The translations under genes and the position numbers were made by a program. A model generated the notes under the pieces. The model had not been told where the DNA came from. It saw nothing but the letters and a program-made list of their open reading frames with translations, and searched no databases. A DNA stretch of 64,000 nucleotides from Gemmatimonadota bacterium (lineage in GTDB: Bacteria; Gemmatimonadota; Gemmatimonadetes; Longimicrobiales; Gaopeijiaceae): positions 1 to 64,000 of the forward strand of contig SHZR01000009.1 of NCBI GenBank assembly GCA_009692205.1, read 5' to 3'. The stretch's first letter is position 1, and every line of letters begins with the position of its first letter. Positions 35,634 to 43,730 of this stretch are shown here, piece by piece.

Positions 35634-35828
35634 TTGGAAGTCGTCATTCAGGACAACGAGAGTCTCGACCGCGCCCTGCGCCGGTTCAAGCGCAAGGTGC
35701 AGCGTTCCGGACTCTATTCCGAGCTCCGGAAGCGCCGCTTCTACGAGAAGCCCAGCGCCCAGAAGAAGCGGAAGCGCGAGGCGGCGATTCGCAGAGAGCG
35801 TCGGCGCCAGCGTCGAGTCCGCCGCTAG
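35634..35828 (+). CDS. rpsU: 30S ribosomal protein S21
   Basis: S21 is a small basic protein of the 30S subunit that helps initiation. The 64-residue product has the family pattern: [36 protein letters not shown] and a Lys/Arg-rich tail ([18 protein letters not shown]). The start is TTG at 35634, preceded by AAGGGG. It is monocistronic here: the AraC-type gene converges on it, with the hairpin at 35833-35853 between them. A TTG start is noteworthy for a ribosomal protein but is supported by the alignment of the first residues. Confidence 0.95.
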   Translation: MEVVIQDNESLDRALRRFKRKVQRSGLYSELRKRRFYEKPSAQKKRKREAAIRRERRRQRRVRR

Positions 35829-35832
35829 CCCT

Positions 35833-35853
35833 GCCTGACGGTAGGAGTCAGGC
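35833..35853. terminator. Hairpin between converging rpsU and regulator genes
   Basis: A seven-base-pair stem, GCCTGAC (35833-35839) with GTCAGGC (35847-35853) around a seven-base loop, follows the rpsU stop and covers the stop codon of the opposing regulator gene. It lacks a U-tract. Confidence 0.4.
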
Positions 35854-36630
35854 CGCGCGCCGCTGGAAGAGCACGTCGAGTCCCGCCCAAGCATCGAGGG
35901 CCTGGGGCGTCAGGTGAGTCCACGCGAAGGTGATCAGCAGCTTGTTCCAGCCGTGCACCGTGCGGACTTCCGTCGGGGTGAGCTGCGTGAGCGTGGCCAT
36001 CATCCGGCATAGGGTTCCGTCGGACGTGAACCCGAGTCGATGCGCCGCGCCGGCCACAGTGACCGAGCGATCGGAGAGCATCTCCGCGACCGCCATCAGC
36101 CTGAACCAGCGCAGGTAGACGGAGGGAGACGCGAGGCCACGGCGCCGGAACCTCGCTTTCAGAGCGCCGCGGCTCAGTTCGCATCCCCGCGCAACCGCGT
36201 GCAGGCTCGTGTAGCGCGTCGGGAACTCCATGACCCGCCTCGCGAACGACCTCAAGGGAGCGGGCAGCCTCGCGCCGGCCGGGCGGCTCAGTTCGGCGAG
36301 CCCCGTGTCGACCCAGCTAGCGTCCCCCGCCGACCGCTCGATCAGCACGCGCAGTCGGCGAGCGAGGAAGTCCCGCCTCGGCGTGGGCGGTTGCTCGGCC
36401 CTCCGCTCGGCCTCTCAGCATCGCAGGAGCGCGTCGTCCAAGTCGAGCACGGGAACGCCCGTCGGGCGGTCCGCTGCCTCGAAGCCGTTCGCACGCACGA
36501 GCAGCCGAGCGAAGCGCCATTGCAGCGCCTCCGCCACGAGCGCCGACTCCGTCACCACGTCCTCTTCGACGTGGGCGGCGGCGCGCAGGGCGTGGCGCAG
36601 CAGCGGGTCCGTGCATCGCGCGACGATCAT
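35848..36630 (-). pseudogene. AraC-type regulator interrupted by an in-frame TGA
   Basis: Two open stretches lie in one frame: 36630-36418 (71 codons from ATG, MIVARCTDPLLRHALR) and 36414-35848. Only the TGA at 36417-36415 separates them. The downstream part has a double helix-turn-helix of the AraC type (YTSLHAVARGCELSRGALK and VAGAAHRLGFTSDGTLCRMM). The upstream part resembles a small receiver-like N-terminal domain. Reading through gives about 260 residues, a normal full-length regulator. The most likely event is TGG to TGA at one Trp codon, or a sequencing error. A downstream restart at GTG 36348 could still give the DNA-binding half. Its target genes are unknown. Confidence 0.65.
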
Positions 36631-36715
36631 TGGATTCTGATGCTGTCCGGGAGCTGCGGGGTCTCTATCCGTCAATGTGCAGGCGGAGGGACCGCGTTCG
36701 CCACCAGCGGGGTGG

Positions 36716-37594
36716 CTACACCGCCAACGGAACCGGCTCGGGCCCGCCCCAGTCGTAGAAGCCCCGCCCGTTCTTCTTGCCGAACCGACCGAGGGTGACC
36801 AGGCGCCGCAGGAGCGGCGGAGGAGCATACCTCTCCTCGCGGTACTCCTCGTACATGATCTCGCTGATGCGATGTAGGGTGTCGAGGCCGACGAAGTCGC
36901 AGAGCGTGAAGGGGCCCATGGGGTGCCCGCAGCCCAGAACCATGCCCGTGTCGATGTCGGAGATGCTGGCGACGCCCCGCTCGAGCTGACGGATCGCGTC
37001 GAGCATGTAGGGCACCAGGAGCAAGTTCACCACGAACCCGCTGGCGTCCTTGGCGGAGATCGGCACCTTGCCCAGCGCGCGGACGAATGCGACGGCGCTC
37101 TCGAACGCCTCGTGGCCCGTGAGCAACGTCCGCACGACCTCGACGAGCGCCATCACCGGCACGGGATTGAAGAAATGGAGTCCGACGAAGCGGTCCGGGC
37201 GGGACGTCGCGGCGGCGATGGCGCTGATGGGCAGGGAGCTCGTGTTCGACGCGAAGATCGTCCTCGCGCCGCAGAGCGCGTCGAGGTCCTGGAACAGCGA
37301 TCGCTTCGCCGCCACATCTTCGACGATCGCCTCGATGACCAGGTCGCACGCCGCCAGGTCGGACAGGTCCGTAGTGAAGCGCAGGCGCTCCAGCGCGCGG
37401 TCGCGTTCGGCGGTACTCAGCTTCTCCTTGGAGACCGCGCGTTCCATGGACCGCTCGATGCGATCTCGCCCGGCCCGGAGCAGCTCGGCGCTCGGTTCCC
37501 GCACGGTCACGTCCCTCCCGGCGCGCGCAGCGACCTCGGCGATGCCGCTGCCCATCAGTCCGCAACCCACCACCCCGACACGCTCGATGCTCAC
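36716..37594 (-). CDS. 3-hydroxyacyl-CoA dehydrogenase (Hbd/PaaH type)
   Basis: A 292-residue NAD(P)-dependent dehydrogenase that interconverts 3-hydroxyacyl-CoA and 3-oxoacyl-CoA. The Rossmann motif is VGVVGCGLMGSGIAEVAARAG. IEAIVEDVAAKRSLF and ASNTSSLPISAIA are typical, as is the catalytic His in GLHFFNPVPVMALVEVV. The C-terminal helical domain has GFVVNLLLVPYMLDAIRQLE and GHPMGPFTLCDFVGLDT. It is 292 residues long, the usual size for the short, unfused enzymes. It could act with the enoyl-CoA hydratase at 31271. It is 44 bases downstream of the cupredoxin gene on the same strand. Confidence 0.92.
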   Translation of the reverse strand: MSIERVGVVGCGLMGSGIAEVAARAGRDVTVREPSAELLRAGRDRIERSMERAVSKEKLSTAERDRALERLRFTTDLSDLAACDLVIEAIVEDVAAKRSLFQDLDALCGARTIFASNTSSLPISAIAAATSRPDRFVGLHFFNPVPVMALVEVVRTLLTGHEAFESAVAFVRALGKVPISAKDASGFVVNLLLVPYMLDAIRQLERGVASISDIDTGMVLGCGHPMGPFTLCDFVGLDTLHRISEIMYEEYREERYAPPPLLRRLVTLGRFGKKNGRGFYDWGGPEPVPLAV

Positions 37595-37638
37595 ACGTCG
37601 CTCCTCTCTACTTCAATCAACCCCCGGACTTTTCTAAT

Positions 37639-38115
37639 TCAAGGCGACAGCCACCGGCGCGAGCGAGTGGGTTCCGCGGGCACGACCACCACGATGACGC
37701 CTCGTCCCGCCTGTCCGTTGCCCTCCATCCGGTAGCCATACCTCCCCGGGGGGGCCTCCGCGAACGACAGGACGTACCGGCTCTCCCGCTCGATCAGGGG
37801 CGGCGACGCCACCTGGTCGGTCCGTTCCAGGAAGGCTCGCTGGGCGGTGCCCAGGCTGTCGGTCTCGAAGCGAATCTCGTGAACGAGCCAGTCGGTCGTG
37901 ATGAACTCCACATACGACCCAGCCTCGATCGAAAGCGCAGCGGGCTCCGAGCGCTCGATTTCTCCTCCCGTGACCGACACCCGATAGACGCGGTCGTCCA
38001 GGGTGAGGCCGAGCTCCGCCTGCAGCACCGCATCCGGCTGCAGGGTGGGATCGGGCTCGGGAGTGCACGCGAAGGCCAGGACGACCGCAAGCGCGCGGAG
38101 ACCGCGGGAGCTAAC
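37639..38115 (-). CDS. Cupredoxin-like lipoprotein, start codon unclear
   Basis: The frame encodes a short signal (LRALAVVLAFAC) followed by CTPEPDPT, which fits lipidation at the Cys. A beta-rich domain follows with YVEFITTDWLVHEIRFETD and PPGRYGYRMEGNGQAGRGVIVVV, like a plastocyanin/cupredoxin fold. The usual Cu ligand Cys is not seen, so copper binding is doubtful. No ATG, GTG or TTG in this frame lies between the upstream gene's stop at 38111 and the signal. The frame is reported from the GTT at 38115 as the upstream limit. Start is therefore uncertain, and reinitiation at a rare codon is possible. It seems cotranscribed with the zinc-ribbon gene. Confidence 0.5.
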   Translation of the reverse strand, partial: VSSRGLRALAVVLAFACTPEPDPTLQPDAVLQAELGLTLDDRVYRVSVTGGEIERSEPAALSIEAGSYVEFITTDWLVHEIRFETDSLGTAQRAFLERTDQVASPPLIERESRYVLSFAEAPPGRYGYRMEGNGQAGRGVIVVVVPAEPTRSRRWLSP

Positions 38116-38794
38116 GAACCACCTCGACCCCGCACACGATGCAGAAGCACCATTCCGGCTCGAGTTCCTCGCCGCAGTCGTTGCACGGGACGACCTTGAG
38201 GTCCGTCCCGCAGAAGGGACAGAAATTGAGGTTGTCCCGCGCGGGCAGTTCCGCCCGGCACCACTGGCACGCGCTCGACGCGGCGGCGGTCGCCACCGGC
38301 GCCCTGTCCTGAAACACGTCCACGCCCGGCGGCACGATGGCCATGGCTTCCAGCGCGGCCTCGGACGGGGCGAGATGGGCCATGGGAATCGGCTCGCCCG
38401 CACTCATCTCCCGCGAGAGGTCCTGCCGGTCTCCGACGCTCACGGCGACCAGATCCAGATACGCCTGGTTCAAACGGACATCTACCGCAGCGTATTCGCG
38501 ATAGAGACCCGTGTTCGGATTGGGGGTGCCGAGCTCGGCACGCAGATCGCGTAGCGCCGGCTCCGACTCGAGGACCAGGTAGCCGCCCTCGCCGGCGAGG
38601 AGCCGCAGGAGCGCATCCTCGTAGTCGCCGTTCATCGACACGCCGATCCGGTCCCTGTGCGAGCCGTAGGGCACCAGGTTCTGATAGATCTCGGCCACGG
38701 TGAACGGACCTGTCAAGTACTCGGGCCGCTGCGTCTGGATCTCTTCGATCAGCGCCCGGTGGAAGCGCTCCAATATTTCATTCGCGTCGTTCAT
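38111..38794 (-). CDS. Zinc-ribbon domain protein
   Basis: A 227-residue protein. Residues 1-165 are helical and unrecognised (EILERFHRALIEEIQTQRPEY, LNQAYLDLVAVSV). The C-terminus contains Cys pairs CQWC, CPFC, CNDC and CFCIVC, giving two consecutive zinc ribbons. It is likely a cytoplasmic adaptor or regulator. Its start overlaps the TPR gene stop (ATGA). The downstream cupredoxin-like lipoprotein overlaps its stop region, so the three genes probably form one operon (TPR, zinc ribbon, lipoprotein). The function of the trio is unknown. Confidence 0.65.
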   Translation of the reverse strand: MNDANEILERFHRALIEEIQTQRPEYLTGPFTVAEIYQNLVPYGSHRDRIGVSMNGDYEDALLRLLAGEGGYLVLESEPALRDLRAELGTPNPNTGLYREYAAVDVRLNQAYLDLVAVSVGDRQDLSREMSAGEPIPMAHLAPSEAALEAMAIVPPGVDVFQDRAPVATAAASSACQWCRAELPARDNLNFCPFCGTDLKVVPCNDCGEELEPEWCFCIVCGVEVVR

Positions 38795-39909
38795 GTCCCC
38801 GCCTGGTCGCCCCGCTCCAGCCTCACGAGCCCGGCTGCAACCGCGGCGCGTAGGAAGGATTCGGGATCAGTGAATGGTATCTCTGCGCCGCTTTGCTCGT
38901 GCCAACGCTCGGCGAGGCGCCGCATGTACTCGACCATCGACTCGTGCGAGAAGCCCGCGTGGTCTCTCATCTGTCGCACGATGTCCTGCCAAGTGCCTCG
39001 CAAGAGGACGCCGTCAGCGAGCCGCACGGCGTACGAACCCTGGTCTCCTCCCGAGAATGCGCGCTCGAAGAGCTCCAACTGGCTGGGATCATAGCGGACG
39101 TCGCCGTCCGTCGCGCCCATGCGCGTCTCGACCTCTGCGAGCAGGCGGTCGATCGGGTCGTCCAACTCCTCGAGTTCCCGAAGACGCTGCTCCCACGGAG
39201 CGAGCCGCCCATCCCCGGACTCCATCTGCCAGAGCGTCCGCTTGAGCTCCATCAGGCGCCACACCCCCAGTGCGTCCCAGTGCTCTTGGGGCGGCACGCG
39301 CTCGAACTCTCGCAGAGCCGCCTCCCAATCCCCGCGGTCGTACAGCAGGTGCCCCAGATAGATGCGTGCCTCATGAAGGTCGGGATCGAGCCGGAGCGCG
39401 CGTCTGATCTGGCGACCGGCACCGACCTCGTCGCCGAGTCGGTGCAGTGCATAGCCCAAGGACGCCGCCGCGTCGGCGCTGTCTGGGCGCCCTGCTGCGG
39501 CCTGCCCGAAGATGTCGCGGCAGTCCGCATACATCGCCGAGCGATAGAGCGCGCGGCCGATGGTCAGCATCAACTCGATATCGTCGCCGTATCCGCGCGA
39601 AGCGACGTCTCGGAACAGGCGCAGCGCCTGCTCCTTGTCGCCGAATCGGAGCAAGACTTCGCCGAGGCCGACCTGCGCATCCTCGTGCGTCGGGTCGAGC
39701 ACCACAGCCCGCGCGAATGCGTGCCGAGCCCAAGCGAACTCCTCGCGCGCGAGCCGCGCGTATCCCAACCCCACGTAGAGTTCCACCGCGTTGGGATAAA
39801 GCGAGAGGCCCTCTTTGAGCATCTCGAGGGCCCCATCGTAGTCACCGTCGTTGTACAGCTTGTGCGCGTGCTCGTCGTATTCCTCGGAACTGAGGAACCC
39901 TTCGGGCAT
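38791..39909 (-). CDS. Tetratricopeptide-repeat protein
   Basis: A 372-residue protein with at least six TPR motifs between residues 10 and 215. Examples are AHKLYNDGDYDGALEMLKEG, VELYVGLGYARLAREEFAWA and ARIYLGHLLYDRGDWEAAL. TPRs form helical scaffolds that bind other proteins. The C-terminal 150 residues are non-repetitive (LFERAFSGGDQGSYAVRLADG). The ATG at 39909 follows CAGGGAG; a longer frame starts at 39966. It overlaps the zinc-ribbon gene by ATGA, so the two products probably interact. Confidence 0.8.
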   Translation of the reverse strand: MPEGFLSSEEYDEHAHKLYNDGDYDGALEMLKEGLSLYPNAVELYVGLGYARLAREEFAWARHAFARAVVLDPTHEDAQVGLGEVLLRFGDKEQALRLFRDVASRGYGDDIELMLTIGRALYRSAMYADCRDIFGQAAAGRPDSADAAASLGYALHRLGDEVGAGRQIRRALRLDPDLHEARIYLGHLLYDRGDWEAALREFERVPPQEHWDALGVWRLMELKRTLWQMESGDGRLAPWEQRLRELEELDDPIDRLLAEVETRMGATDGDVRYDPSQLELFERAFSGGDQGSYAVRLADGVLLRGTWQDIVRQMRDHAGFSHESMVEYMRRLAERWHEQSGAEIPFTDPESFLRAAVAAGLVRLERGDQAGT

Positions 39910-40032
39910 GTAGCGAGCTCCCTGGCGACCGCCGCCGGTCGAACCGTGAAGGCTGGATCGCGACAACTATAATGCGGCGGGGCACCCGCGCCCAAGGGCG
40001 CGGTGGGACGCTACGCGACGGTCGCTGGGGGC

Positions 40033-40407
40033 CTAAGAGGCCTTGGCATACGCCAATCCGCACGACATGCAGACGAGGTCGCCGGCGGCGCGCACCAGTC
40101 GCGTGCCACGTCCGTGTCGCGGGCAATCCGGGTCCTGGCCGTCGTCGATGGCGGCCCTGACCTTCGTGCGCTCGCCCCGCGTGGCCTTCGGGATGACGAT
40201 CTCGTAGCGGAGCGACGAAGCACTGCACTCGAAGATGCCCACGGAGTCACCCGCATCGCCCTGCCGCAAACCGAGCAGCATGAGATAGCCCCCGTTGGGG
40301 GATTCCATGCGGAGGCCCGCATAGTAGTTCCGGAGAAGCTGCTTCTCGTTCTCCAGCTTCAGGGGGCCCCCTGCGTCGCGCCGTTTTGCCAACGCCTTCC
40401 ACCTCAT
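40033..40407 (-). CDS. Small putative zinc-binding protein
   Basis: A 124-residue protein of unrecognised family with C/H-rich C-terminal residues, DCPRHGRGTRLV..LVCMSCGLAYA, a likely single zinc ribbon. The N-terminus is basic (RWKALAKRRDAGG). It is preceded by a promoter at 40466-40495 and a hairpin at 40414-40435. ATG 40407 is used; upstream frame to 40503 includes low-complexity residues and would start before the predicted transcript. It stands alone in a 120-140-base spacer setting and could be transcriptionally independent. Confidence 0.55.
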   Translation of the reverse strand: MRWKALAKRRDAGGPLKLENEKQLLRNYYAGLRMESPNGGYLMLLGLRQGDAGDSVGIFECSASSLRYEIVIPKATRGERTKVRAAIDDGQDPDCPRHGRGTRLVRAAGDLVCMSCGLAYAKAS

Positions 40408-40413
40408 ATGGAA

Positions 40414-40435
40414 GGGAGCGTGCGTTGTCGCTCCC
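40414..40435 (-). promoter_or_regulatory. 5'-leader hairpin of the small zinc-binding gene
   Basis: A perfect seven-base-pair stem (GGGAGCG at 40414-40420 with CGCTCCC at 40429-40435) lies six bases from the ATG at 40407 on the transcript. It could influence ribosome access. No family of regulatory RNA is recognised. Confidence 0.35.
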
Positions 40436-40465
40436 GAGGACAGAAAAAGAAAAAAAGCGGGCGGA

Positions 40466-40495
40466 AGTATAGGCGGGAGGCCGCTTGCCCGCCAA
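40466..40495 (-). promoter_or_regulatory. Probable promoter TTGGCG-N18-TATACT
   Basis: On the reverse strand, TTGGCG (40495-40490) and TATACT (40471-40466) are spaced 18 bases apart, a good housekeeping-type match. Transcription would start near 40459 and run into the small zinc-binding gene. Confidence 0.55.
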
Positions 40496-40548
40496 GGGGG
40501 CACCGACCGAGGTCCCGCAAACGCTCTAAACCCTTGTGGGTTCTGGGT

Positions 40549-40809
40549 CTAGGCGACCGTTGCGTCCGCCATCTTCTTGGCGGTATTCTCGCGGCCGTGT
40601 GGGATCGCCGGCTTGCAGAACCGGGTGCCGATCTCCCGAAGCCCCTGGAGGTCGTCCTCGGTCAGGTCCGGGTAACGTTCGCCGATGTATTCGATGGTCT
40701 CGTCCATCCACACGCTCTGATCGTCCGCCACAGCATCGATGACCCGGCACCGGTTGATGTGGCTGAACAACTCGTCGCGCGCGCGGTCTAGGAGTTTTTC
40801 CTTGGACAA
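40549..40809 (-). CDS. Hypothetical small acidic protein (86 aa)
   Basis: An 86-residue protein I do not recognise, starting with TTG at 40809 preceded by GGAGAG. It is helical (KLLDRARDELFSHINRCRVI, YPDLTEDDLQGLREIGTRFC), with a conserved-looking centre. It lies divergent from hyuB, with which it shares a 111-base intergenic region, and 50-150 bases before the zinc-binding gene. Its charge pattern is that of a small soluble regulator or adaptor, but nothing more specific can be said. Confidence 0.55.
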   Translation of the reverse strand: MSKEKLLDRARDELFSHINRCRVIDAVADDQSVWMDETIEYIGERYPDLTEDDLQGLREIGTRFCKPAIPHGRENTAKKMADATVA

Positions 40810-40920
40810 AGTCGCTCTCCGTTGTCGTCAATATTCTCACGTGCCAGCAGCACGCGTCGTGTTTCCGCCTTCAGCCATATAACGTAACCGCGAACGGATC
40901 GCCGACAAACCGGAGACACG

Positions 40921-42525
40921 ATGACCCAAAGCGCGTCCCCGAGCGCGGTCGAACTCGAGGTTTTTCGGCACCTCTTCACGGCGATCGCCGAAGAGATGGG
41001 CGCGGCGCTGCGGCGCGCCGCGTTCTCTCCGAACATCAAGGAGCGGCGCGACTACTCGTGCGCGCTCTTCGACTCGGCGGGCATCGCGGTGGCCGTGGGT
41101 GATCACATGCCCGTGCACCTCGGGGCCATGCCCATGAGCGTCGAGGCCGCATTGTCCGCTCTCGGAACTCTGGCGCCAGGCGACATCGCGTGCCTCAACG
41201 ACCCCTTCCAGGGGGGTACGCACCTCCCCGACGTCACCCTCGTCTCCGCGGTCCACACCCCCGAGGGGGCGCTGCTCGGATACGTGGCCTCGCGAGCGCA
41301 CCACAGCGACGTCGGCGGTTCGACGCCGGGCTCGATGCCCCTCGCGCGCGAGATCTACGAGGAGGGCCTCCGCATCCCACCGGTTCGGCTCTACCGTGAG
41401 GGGGTGCGGAACGAGGATCTCTGGCGCACCGTGTTGGCCAACGTGCGCACGCCTCGCGAGCGCGCGGGCGACCTCGACGCGCAGCTCGCGGCGTTGAACA
41501 CGGGGGCGAAGCGCCTGCTCGAGATCGCCGCGCGCCGGGGCACCGACGCAACCCTCGCCGCGATGCGCGGGCTCATCGCGTATGCTGACCGGCTCGTGGC
41601 CGCTGGACTCGACCGGGTACCCGACGGCCTCTATCGAGCCGAGGACTCTCTGGAGGACGACGGCTTCGGCACGGGCTCGATCCCGATTCGCGCCGAACTC
41701 ACGGTCTCGGGCTCGACCCTCACCATCGATTTCACGGGTTCGTCGCCCCAGGTCCCCGGCGGCGTGAACGCGGTGGCCGCGATCACCGCGTCCGCCGCGC
41801 GCTACGTGGTGCGCTGTGTGGTGGAGGCCCTCATCGGTGAGGCGCTTCCGGCGGGCGGCGGGTCGATGACGGGGGTGCGGCTCGTGCTGCCTCCCGCGAG
41901 TGTGGTGAATGCGGCCCCGCCCGCCGCGGTGGCCGCAGGCAACGTAGAGACGAGTCAGCGCATCACGGACGTGCTGCTGCGAGCGTTCGGTGAGGCGCTG
42001 CCCGACCTCATCCCGGCGCTCTCGCAGGGGACCATGAACAACACGACGGTCGGTGGAGTGGATCCCCGGACCGGAGACGCATTCGCATACTACGAGACCA
42101 TGGGTGGAGGGATGGGCGCGGGGCCGTCGGGGGAGGGACTCTCCGGTGTGCACGTGCACATGTCGAACTCTCTCAACACGCCCATCGAGGCACTCGAGCA
42201 CGCGTATCCACTGCGGGTCACGCGGTACGAGATTCGCCGGGGCTCCGGGGGAGCCGGGCGCCACCGCGGCGGGGACGGGCTGAGGCGCGACCTCATGGTC
42301 CTCGGACCGGCGCGCGTGGCGCTCCTCAGCGAGCGCCGGGCTGTCGCACCCAAAGGGGCGCGCGGCGGCCACGACGGCGCGGTGGGCGAGAACGTCCTCA
42401 TTCGCGCAGGTGTAGAGGAGCCCCTCCCGAGCAAGGCTACGTTCTCCGTCGATGCCGGTGACGTGGTGAGCATCCGCTCGCCCGGCGGCGGAGGGTGGGG
42501 ACCGCCCGGCCGCCCAGAACCCTGA
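40921..42525 (+). CDS. hyuB: Hydantoinase B/oxoprolinase subunit B
   Basis: A 534-residue protein matching the hydantoinase B / 5-oxoprolinase beta family, which with HyuA hydrolyses hydantoins or 5-oxoproline in an ATP-dependent reaction. Features are FSPNIKERRDYSCALFDSAG, VAVGDHMPVHLGAMP, GDIACLNDPFQGGTHLPDV, ASRAHHSDVGGSTPGSMP and the Gly-rich C-terminus. The ATG follows CGGAGACACG. No hyuA lies in this window, so the partner is elsewhere or absent. The following gene starts six bases after the stop and may be cotranscribed. Confidence 0.92.
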   Translation: MTQSASPSAVELEVFRHLFTAIAEEMGAALRRAAFSPNIKERRDYSCALFDSAGIAVAVGDHMPVHLGAMPMSVEAALSALGTLAPGDIACLNDPFQGGTHLPDVTLVSAVHTPEGALLGYVASRAHHSDVGGSTPGSMPLAREIYEEGLRIPPVRLYREGVRNEDLWRTVLANVRTPRERAGDLDAQLAALNTGAKRLLEIAARRGTDATLAAMRGLIAYADRLVAAGLDRVPDGLYRAEDSLEDDGFGTGSIPIRAELTVSGSTLTIDFTGSSPQVPGGVNAVAAITASAARYVVRCVVEALIGEALPAGGGSMTGVRLVLPPASVVNAAPPAAVAAGNVETSQRITDVLLRAFGEALPDLIPALSQGTMNNTTVGGVDPRTGDAFAYYETMGGGMGAGPSGEGLSGVHVHMSNSLNTPIEALEHAYPLRVTRYEIRRGSGGAGRHRGGDGLRRDLMVLGPARVALLSERRAVAPKGARGGHDGAVGENVLIRAGVEEPLPSKATFSVDAGDVVSIRSPGGGGWGPPGRPEP

Positions 42526-42531
42526 GGACCT

Positions 42532-42957
42532 ATGCAACTCCGCTTCGCCGCCATCTGTGAGGACGCACGCCCGACGCCCGACGGCCGGCTGGACGTCCAC
42601 GGCGTCTACCACGACCTCTCCGCACCCGCCTTCCCGGCCCGGCAGGAGCGCCTCGTGCTTGTGCTCGTGATCGAGTGGGAGCGCGCGGACCACGGACGCT
42701 ACCTCTTCAAGGCCGACCTCGAGGACGAGTCCGGCCAACCCTCCCTCACCGTCGAGGGAGAGACCGAGGTGCATCGGCCGACTCCGGGGCGGCCTCCGTC
42801 GCGCAGCCAGCTCATCATGCCGCTCGACGACGTCGTGTTTCCTCGAGCCGGTCAGTACAGGTTCCGCATCAAGGTGAAGGGAGACACCCTCGACGGCCCG
42901 AGCCTCTTTCTCATGGAGCTGCCGCCAGACAGCGGGACGAGCCCGGCCGCGGCGTGA
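42532..42957 (+). CDS. DUF6941-like hypothetical protein
   Basis: A 141-residue beta-rich protein, with FAAICEDARPTPDGRLDVHGVYHDL and AGQYRFRIKVKGDTLDG as representative segments. It resembles the small DUF6941 family of unknown function that occurs in many bacteria. No enzyme motif is seen. It lies six bases after hyuB. The stop overlaps the GTG start of the LOS-core kinase-like gene (GTGA), so it may share a transcript with both groups. Confidence 0.6.
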   Translation: MQLRFAAICEDARPTPDGRLDVHGVYHDLSAPAFPARQERLVLVLVIEWERADHGRYLFKADLEDESGQPSLTVEGETEVHRPTPGRPPSRSQLIMPLDDVVFPRAGQYRFRIKVKGDTLDGPSLFLMELPPDSGTSPAAA

Positions 42958-43730
42958 GCGCAGGGCTCCCCGACGGCTACCGCGCGGTGGAGACGGCGGG
43001 GGTCGGCGGCTTCGCGTGGGCCGCGGCCGCACCCTGGCTCGAGGCGATCGCTCGCGACCGGGGAACCGTCGACGACTGGGCCGCGGATCACGCAGGCACG
43101 GAGATCGGCGGGGGGCGGGCCAGCGTGCGCGTGATATCCGCACCTGTGAGCGGGCCCGACCGCCGGACCAGCTGGGCGTGTCGCAGGTACCGGCGGGGGG
43201 GAGCTGCCGCCCCGGTGCTCGGCGACCGCTACCTGGCGAGCGGCGAGAGCCGGCCCCTCGTGGAATTGCGGGCGTCGGTGGCGGCGCGGGCGCGGGGGGT
43301 GCGGACCCCGGCGGTGATCGCGGGCGCGACGTATCGGGCGGGGCCGTTCTACCGAGCCGACCTCGTGACCGAGCTGGTGCCGGACGCGCCGAGCCTCGCC
43401 GACCTCATGTTCTGCCGCGGGCCCGCCACAGACACGGAGGCGCTCCTCGGGTCCGTGGGCCGGCTCGTGCGCGAACTCGGGGAGGCACGCGTCTTCCACC
43501 GCGACCTCAACGCCGGCAACGTCGTCGTCCCCTCCGGACCCGAGGGAGAGCATCCCTGGGTGCTCGACCTCGACCGGTGTCGGATCCTGCCGCTCGGCGG
43601 CCGCTCCCATGGAGACGGCATGCGCCGCCGGCTGGAGCGCTCGCTCGCCAAACTCGGAGAGCGTCATCGGCGCCCGCTGACGGCACTCGAGTGGGCGGCC
43701 CTGCGGGCGGGTTACGAGGGGCACCCGTGA
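42954..43730 (+). CDS. WaaP/KdkA-like lipopolysaccharide core kinase
   Basis: A 258-residue small protein kinase-fold enzyme. Catalytic features are VFHRDLNAGNVVVP (HRDxxxxN loop) and VLDLDRCRI (metal-binding DxD), as in KdkA (Kdo 4-kinase) and WaaP heptose kinases. The ATP-binding Lys/Glu region upstream is weak. It would phosphorylate inner-core sugars of LOS, stabilising the outer membrane. The GTG at 42954 overlaps the preceding stop (GTGA), and its own stop overlaps the heptosyltransferase start (GTGA), so the pair is tightly coupled. Confidence 0.75.
   Translation: MSAGLPDGYRAVETAGVGGFAWAAAAPWLEAIARDRGTVDDWAADHAGTEIGGGRASVRVISAPVSGPDRRTSWACRRYRRGGAAAPVLGDRYLASGESRPLVELRASVAARARGVRTPAVIAGATYRAGPFYRADLVTELVPDAPSLADLMFCRGPATDTEALLGSVGRLVRELGEARVFHRDLNAGNVVVPSGPEGEHPWVLDLDRCRILPLGGRSHGDGMRRRLERSLAKLGERHRRPLTALEWAALRAGYEGHP

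Noticed and set aside
36415-36417. Selenocysteine insertion at the TGA in the AraC-type gene
   Set aside because: No selenocysteine-related context or known selenoprotein family; a nonsense change or sequence error is simpler.
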